Part shown: positions 60,285 to 64,000 of the stretch, one piece after another
Position numbering within the stretch: position 1 is the first letter of the stretch
Layout: each line of letters starts with the position of its first letter
Origin: Endotrypanum monterogeii
Taxonomy: Eukaryota; Euglenozoa; Kinetoplastea; Trypanosomatida; Trypanosomatidae
Assembly (NCBI GenBank): GCA_000333855.2
Contig: KV784176.1
Location: 90,739 to 154,738 of the forward strand
DNA: 64,000 nucleotides
Direction: 5' to 3'
Program-made: the position numbers and the translations under genes
The notes under the pieces: model-generated
What the model saw: the letters and a program-made list of their open reading frames with translations, nothing else
Database searches by the model: none
What the model was told of the DNA's origin: nothing

Positions 60285-61754
60285 ATGCCGCCTGTCATTG
60301 CGGTGCGCCCGTCGGTGCTGCTCACCATTGCGGATCATGTCACCCGCATAGATCTCAAGAGCCCTAAACAAGGTGGGGCGCCTGGTGCCCCGGCGGTGTC
60401 AGATCCCACGCCTACTTTCCTGCCCATAGCAGGACTGCTGATGGGCGAGACGGTGCCGCTTGGCTCCGTCCATATTAGTACATGCAGCACGGAGGGCAGC
60501 ATCCCAGGGCTCACTACGACTCTTTCTGCTTCCTTCGAGCTCCCAGTAGGCTTTCGGCCGACGGATAACGTGGGGGCAGACGTGCCGCCTTCCCAAGATG
60601 CCGGAATCCTTCAGTGCTTGCTGAGCGAAAGCACAGACTGGCAGGCCGCGCAAAAGCATTGTGAGCAACTCAGGGCTGTTATGCCCGATATGGGTGTGGT
60701 GGGTTGCTACGTGGTATGTAGCGGCTCACGACAAACAGCTACGCAACTCCAGAACGGACTCAGTGATGCAGGTGTTACTCAGCGATGCAGTGGAGGTGCT
60801 GTCAAGAAGGCCAAGGGTGAGGCGATGCTGAGCTCAGATGGGATCGCGATCATTGCAAACTGTGTACGGCAGCAGCTATGCAACTCCGCCCTGTTGTCCT
60901 CGACGGCACAAGGATTCATTTTGTTGGTGGTGTACGATGGGGAGGTGACACGTACTGTCTGCGGCACGAACAACCTCACGGCAGATTCCCAGCACTCTTC
61001 ATCTGCGCAGCGGCTGCCTTTCGACTCTCTATATGTTCCGGTAACCAGCCTTGACAACATTCAAGGGACAGCGGGCGTGACAGTGTGCCCAACAGATATG
61101 GAATGGATCGCTTTGGCCAACGAGACTGTGACGCAGGCCCATGAGATGGCCACACCGACGACACGCTGCGCGGTTGTGAGGCCCAACTTTTTCCAACGCC
61201 TGTGCAGCGCCGCACACTTGACCTCTCCCGCGTCTTCTACAGCGCCAAGGGAGCTGGAGAAGACACAGCACACCTCGGTAGTCTCGTCGCAGAACCGCCG
61301 TGCCGGAGAGGAGCTCGTGGAAAGTCTTCGGATTATCAAACGACTGTTCTCCGAGACGGCTGCGTCAATGCCGACCACAGCAGCTATGGTCCCAAGTGAT
61401 GTTGAGCTGCTAAGGAGTGTTGCCACGTGCCTACGTGGCGTGCCAAACAAACACCCAATCCATGCTCATGCAACTCAAGCGACACGGCCAGAACCATCCA
61501 CTGAGGAGATGCTGATTACAGTGCTGACTCTGGAGGTGCAGTGTGCGTTGCACTTGCGTACTCTGAGCAGGTCTCAGAAGAAGCTCATTGGCGGATGCGG
61601 CGCCGCAGTGACCACTTGTCCACCGAAAGCTCACTCATCCAAGGCCAAACATGTGTCTCCGTGTACCGAGGGAGGGGGGCAGTTCGCGAATGGGAATTAC
61701 AGAGGTACATCAAAGCCAGAAGAACGATTCGGAGACGCGCGTCGCAGTAGCTGA
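60285..61754 (+). CDS. MPN-domain protein resembling COP9 signalosome subunit 6, 489 aa
   Basis: Residues ~4-140 fit an MPN fold. VIAVRPSVLLTIADHVTR matches the first strand and helix of CSN6/Rpn8/eIF3-type proteins (typically V-x-V-H-P-x-V-L-x-x-I-x-D-H). PIAGLLMGE is the next strand, and MGVVGCYVVCSGS corresponds to the GWYxTG segment. The JAMM metal-binding motif (HxH and downstream Asp) is absent, so this is an inactive MPN- subunit. The C-terminal half is helical (VESLRIIKRLFSETAASM, TEEMLITVLTLEVQCALHLR), as in CSN6, where it mediates complex assembly. The protein is longer than usual (CSN6 is ~300-330 aa). Other MPN- proteins, such as eIF3f or Rpn8, remain possible. The ATG at 60285 is the first in frame after a G-rich leader. 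Confidence 0.55.
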   Translation: MPPVIAVRPSVLLTIADHVTRIDLKSPKQGGAPGAPAVSDPTPTFLPIAGLLMGETVPLGSVHISTCSTEGSIPGLTTTLSASFELPVGFRPTDNVGADVPPSQDAGILQCLLSESTDWQAAQKHCEQLRAVMPDMGVVGCYVVCSGSRQTATQLQNGLSDAGVTQRCSGGAVKKAKGEAMLSSDGIAIIANCVRQQLCNSALLSSTAQGFILLVVYDGEVTRTVCGTNNLTADSQHSSSAQRLPFDSLYVPVTSLDNIQGTAGVTVCPTDMEWIALANETVTQAHEMATPTTRCAVVRPNFFQRLCSAAHLTSPASSTAPRELEKTQHTSVVSSQNRRAGEELVESLRIIKRLFSETAASMPTTAAMVPSDVELLRSVATCLRGVPNKHPIHAHATQATRPEPSTEEMLITVLTLEVQCALHLRTLSRSQKKLIGGCGAAVTTCPPKAHSSKAKHVSPCTEGGGQFANGNYRGTSKPEERFGDARRSS

Positions 61755-62337
61755 AGTGCAAGTGTCTTGCGTTCTTCTACAGGATAACGTTTCTACAAGG
61801 GGTAACTTCGCATTTTTCTCAGGCAAAATGAAAAAAAAAAAACTATAAAACATATGTAGGTCCAGTCTGCATCAACCTGTGCACCTCAACTGGGTCTTTC
61901 CAAGGAGCATGCTGCATTCCTTCTGACATACCCACCCGTTCGTCACAATTGTAATGACCGTGGCATCGCTGCACGTATCAAGCACCATCCCCGACATGTA
62001 GAGGAAAACAAAGAGGTCGCTTCAAATGCAATGTAGCAAAATGTATCTGAAATAGTTGTAGGGTCGATCGGTATCGCGACTTCATGATGTCCTGTTAATC
62101 GATTCCCTCTCTCATTATTTGTTATTTGATATACATTTCTCTGATAATATTTCCCCCGCCCCCTTCGTCCGAATCTCGCATGTACACACACCTACGGCAT
62201 CGTCCGTCCGCCGCTTCTCCACAGAACGTCTCCCCGGTTCTTGTTCCCCATTAATTCTCTTTTTACCCCTTGGATACCGCTTGTCCCCCCCTCTCTCTCT
62301 CTATACATATATAATATATATAATATATATATAATAT

Positions 62338-62378
<41 letters not shown>

Positions 62379-62577
62379 TATATTATATATCCCCCCCCGT
62401 TCACAGCAGTCTGCCTTTCCTCTCATTTGTCCCGCTCTTTTTTTTTTTGTATATGTGTTTGAGAGTTGCGTGAGTACTTCTCTAAAGAACAGAAAAAAGC
62501 AGAAAAGAAGAGAAAGACAGCTAACAGGAATTCCCGATATTTCTGAGAGGGCCAGCAGTCACCACATCCACAGACAA
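61755..62577 (+). other. Intercoding region, no gene seen
   Basis: Contains an A run (61832-61841), an AT-rich microsatellite at 62303-62390 flanked by C8 and CT repeats, and a T11 tract (62438-62448) before AG at 62462-62463, a likely trans-splice acceptor for the transporter gene. Confidence 0.6.
62303..62390. repeat. AT-rich compound microsatellite
   Basis: Almost 90 bp of TA, ATAATAT and TATTA units, self-complementary. Confidence 0.9.
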
Positions 62578-64000
62578 ATGTCACCCTCCGCGCACTGTAA
62601 CAGGGAAAAGGAACCCTACAATCACGCAGATGACCCACATGCCGATGACCATCAGGGCGAGGACAGCAATACTCGCTATGTCCACCCGGAGGCGGCTGCT
62701 CTCTTCGCTAAATATGGCTGCCTCCGTCGCATTCCCATATTTGGTGAGGCAGTCGAGGGCTACGGCCCCAGAGTGATCATCGCACTCGGCTCCTCCTACC
62801 TGCTGTGCAAGGGCATTGCGGATCAGATTCTCACAGGGCAGACCCTCCCCATGATGCGTGATCGCTACCGTATCAGCGTGCCGCGGTACCAGCGCCTAAT
62901 TTCCATCTCTACAATGGGTTGGTCCATCAAAGCCTTCACGGCGATGCTCTGCGACGGCTTTGCGTTCCTCGGCTACACGAAGCGCTGGTACATGTTTGCC
63001 TCGTGCGTCGGTGGCGGTGCGTTCGCGCTGGTCTACGGCCTGCTACCCGCGAGGGAGGCGTCGGCGGACGTGGCGTGTGCCTTTATATTCTTGTCGTGTT
63101 GGGGCAAAGCCAATGTGGATATCTTGTCTGAGGGACACTACAGCCGTCTGATGCGACAGAACCCGAAGCCTGGCCCGGCGATGGTGAGCTGGATCTGGTT
63201 ATGGATCATGGTGGGGGCGATTATTGCCACCATCATGAACGGCCCTCTCGCGGACGCCGGCAAGCCGCAGATCAGTATTTTTGTGTCCGCCGCGTTGCAG
63301 ATGTTAACGTGCGTGTTCTACCTGTTCAACTGGTACGGTGAGAAGAAGAATCGCGTGCTGCGCTCCGAGGACGCGCTGTTCATGCTCGAGGAGACGCGCA
63401 AGGAGCGTGAGCGGCTGGGGTTGGGGTGTGACAGTATGGGAACGCCGCGCGGTGGTGCAGGCGGGGGGGGAGAAGAGTCCGCAGCGCACACATCCGGACG
63501 AGGATGCTGTGGATGCCGGGCACGGGGGGCGCGACGACGCACTGTCGGACAACCGTGAACTTGTGCAAGCCGCGAGCGACGACGACGACGACGAGTCCCC
63601 GGAGGACCTGTACTACGGCAAGCCCCCGGTGCCGTGCCTGTTCGGGCTGTTCGAGGTCAACACGGAGGTGATAACCAATAACTGGAAGATCTTCGCGTAC
63701 AGTATCGTTATGACCTGTGCTGTGATCACGATGCTTTGCGGTAACATACTCGCCGACACTCTGGGCCTGCTGATTATTTGCGTGGTGGTGTCGACTATTT
63801 GCTGCTCCTGCTCCTTCTGGGCCCTGCCGCTGGTGATCGCGAAGGCGAACATCTTCGGGTACCTTAACACGGTGGTCTACATCCGTGCAACCAGCCCCCT
63901 TGCAGCGTTTTATCTGAACTCCAACAAATGTGCCGGTAGCATGCCGAATTTCACGTACAGCTTCTACTACACCGTTGGTGGCGTTATCGGCAATGTAGCG
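62578..64000 (+). CDS. Folate/biopterin transporter, 5' part, frameshifted in a G run
   Basis: A member of the BT1/FT family (PF03092), which imports folates and pterins across the plasma membrane; trypanosomatids depend on such uptake. The first ATG is at 62578. The hydrophilic N-terminus is followed by family-type segments (IPIFGEAVEGYGPRVIIALG, GIADQILTG, FLGYTKRWYMFASCVGGGAF, LSCWGKANVDILSEGHYS) and several membrane helices. The first frame stops at 63558, but the family sequence continues in the next frame from about 63470 to the window end (DDDDDESPEDLYYGKPPVP, WKIFAYSIVMTCAVITMLCG, VVYIRATSPLAAFYLNSN). One extra G in the G8 run at 63463-63470, inside the central hydrophilic loop, accounts for this. 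It is either a homopolymer error or a true pseudogene. The 3' end lies beyond the window. Confidence 0.9.

Overview
This window looks like nuclear DNA of a trypanosomatid, most likely Leishmania or a close relative. All fifteen recognisable protein genes lie on the + strand with no introns, as in a polycistronic transcription unit. The coding sequence is GC-rich. The genes are separated by 0.7-3.7 kb of low-complexity DNA full of GT/CA, AT and TTA microsatellites, homopolymers and polypyrimidine tracts followed by AG, which are the usual spliced-leader acceptor signals. No bacterial-type promoters, operons or terminators are expected and none were seen. The gene order (mitochondrial NADP-isocitrate dehydrogenase, a KKT4-like protein, Sec24, ending in a folate/biopterin transporter) fits my recollection of Leishmania chromosome 10 and the syntenic part of T. 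brucei chromosome 8. That placement is memory plus inference, not a search result.

Layout. 1-0.95 kb: a perfect 123-bp inverted repeat around a 277-bp spacer. 0.9-10 kb: an unrecognised 718-aa protein, a cysteine-rich single-pass surface protein, and an amastin-like protein that seems to hold two amastin units (8 membrane segments) and carries a one-base frameshift in an A run. 12.8-22 kb: a coiled-coil protein, a mitochondrial PCD-like protein, a COPI-associated membrane protein, and a Rex1/REXO5-type DEDDh RNA exonuclease. 23-30 kb: a 2,359-aa coiled-coil protein whose N-terminal part resembles a degenerate response-regulator receiver domain. 31.8-37.8 kb: mitochondrial IDH and probable kinetochore protein KKT4; between them is an assembly gap (39 N) immediately preceded by a garbled copy of 60 bp of the IDH gene. 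39.8-43 kb: the COPII coat protein Sec24. 45.5-51.7 kb: a 2,079-aa membrane-anchored alpha/beta hydrolase with very large disordered insertions. 52.8-58.7 kb: a 1,979-aa chimera of a WD40 propeller and a polycystin/TRP-type channel. 60-61.8 kb: an MPN-domain protein resembling COP9 signalosome subunit 6. 62.6 kb-end: a folate/biopterin transporter, frameshifted in a G run and cut by the window edge.

The genes do not form one pathway, as is usual in trypanosomatid gene arrays. Two act in the early secretory pathway (COPI-associated protein, Sec24), two in the mitochondrion (IDH, PCD-like protein), one at the kinetochore and one in RNA 3'-end processing. Several are membrane proteins of the surface or flagellum type. 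Expression is presumably set post-transcriptionally through UTRs. The most interesting proteins are the WD40-polycystin chimera, the pseudo-receiver coiled-coil protein and the double amastin. The two homopolymer frameshifts and the IDH fragment beside the gap are more likely assembly errors than biology.
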